Origin: an uncultured Georgenia sp.
GTDB taxonomy: Bacteria; Actinomycetota; Actinomycetes; Actinomycetales; Actinomycetaceae
DNA: 5,905 bases
Direction of reading: 5' to 3'
Assembly (NCBI RefSeq): GCF_937958535.1
Contig: NZ_CALGNQ010000055.1
Location: 1-5,905, forward strand
Shown: in pieces, positions 5,613 to 5,905 of the stretch
Layout: each line of letters opens with the position of its first letter
Numbering within the stretch: position 1 is the first letter of the stretch
Translations under genes and position numbers: made by a program
Notes under the pieces: generated by a model
Databases searched by the model: none
What the model saw: the letters and a program-made list of their open reading frames with translations, nothing else
Told to the model about the DNA's origin: nothing

Positions 5613-5640
5613 AGACCCCGACCGGCCTGCGTCGGGGTCT
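5613..5640. promoter_or_regulatory. Perfect dyad in the divergent regulator/NTF2-like control region
   Basis: AGACCCCGAC (5613-5622) and GTCGGGGTCT (5631-5640) are exact inverted repeats around an 8-base spacer. The dyad sits where the -35 region of the NTF2-like promoter should be and 13 bases upstream of the regulator ATG. This is the usual place of an operator for a divergently coded HTH regulator that controls its neighbour and itself. In RNA it could also fold as a 10-bp hairpin in the regulator leader. The binding protein is inferred from proximity. Confidence 0.55.
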
Positions 5641-5653
5641 TGGGGTGGTGACG

Positions 5654-5905
5654 ATGGACGGTCACGAGTTGAGCGCGGCGTCCCGCGACGCCCACCTGAC
5701 GCTGCGCCGGGTCGAGCGCCAGCAGCGACTCATCGAGACGCTCCCAGCGACTCGGGGGTGGCGGACGGTCGCCTCGCTGGCACGCGACCTGGGCGTGACC
5801 TCGCGGACGGTCGAGCGGGACGTCGAGCGGCTGCGGCAGGCCGGCGTGCCGATCGTCGCCCGCCCCGGACCGGGCGGCGGGGTGCGCCTCGACGTCACCC
5901 CGGGC
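5654..5905 (+). CDS. DeoR/YafY-type HTH transcriptional regulator, N-terminal fragment (probably WYL family)
   Basis: The frame is open from ATG 5654 to the window end (84 residues), so the 3' part is missing. Residues about 19-60 form a winged helix-turn-helix: RRVERQQRLIETL, then the HTH core TVASLARDLGVTSRTVERDV with recognition helix SRTVERDVERL, then the wing VPIVARPGPGGGVRL (about 66-79). This is the HTH_11/DeoR-like pattern of YafY-type regulators, whose C-terminal WYL effector-binding domain would follow outside the window; that domain is not seen. Start alternatives are in-frame GTG codons at 5645 and 5648; the ribosome binding site is weak (GGGGTGG). It is divergent from the NTF2-like gene with a perfect dyad between them, which suggests local control and autoregulation. 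Confidence 0.8.
   Translation, partial: MDGHELSAASRDAHLTLRRVERQQRLIETLPATRGWRTVASLARDLGVTSRTVERDVERLRQAGVPIVARPGPGGGVRLDVTPG

Overview
This is a very GC-rich window with almost every third codon base G or C, frequent GTG starts, compact gene spacing and at least one probably leaderless transcript. These traits, and a gene of the mycothiol-dependent maleylpyruvate isomerase-like family, point to a chromosomal segment of an actinobacterium (Actinomycetota). The genus cannot be read from the sequence. I see no rRNA, tRNA, insertion sequence, CRISPR array or prophage.

Layout, left to right. (1) 1-554 (+): the C-terminal part of a TPR-like helical-repeat protein, cut by the window edge. (2) 562-708 (-): a 48-residue basic small protein with a good ribosome binding site. 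It converges on gene 1, and both stop codons lie inside one perfect 7-bp hairpin. (3) 851-1483 (-): a DinB-fold, TIGR03083-type enzyme. (4) 1484-1653: a non-coding gap holding a cluster of short degenerate repeats. (5) 1654-2793 (-): a complete 12-helix MFS transporter. (6) 2794-2966: a divergent promoter region with a perfect 16-bp palindrome. (7) 2967-5147 (+): a 726-residue two-enzyme fusion of an App1-type HAD phosphatidate phosphatase domain (DUF2183) and a two-motif phospholipase D. (8) 5181-5594 (-): an NTF2/SnoaL-like protein converging on the fusion gene. (9) 5595-5653: a divergent control region with a perfect 10-bp-arm dyad and a probable leaderless promoter. (10) 5654-5905 (+): the N-terminal HTH of a DeoR/YafY-type (probably WYL) regulator, cut by the window edge.

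How the parts may work together. The fusion protein is the most interesting item. Phospholipase D would release phosphatidic acid from a phospholipid, and an App1-type phosphatase would dephosphorylate it to diacylglycerol, so one cytoplasmic polypeptide could carry two successive lipid-remodelling steps. This is inferred from domain content only. The MFS gene diverges from it across a palindrome and may share control. The HTH regulator and the NTF2-like gene form a classical divergent regulator/target pair around an inverted repeat.
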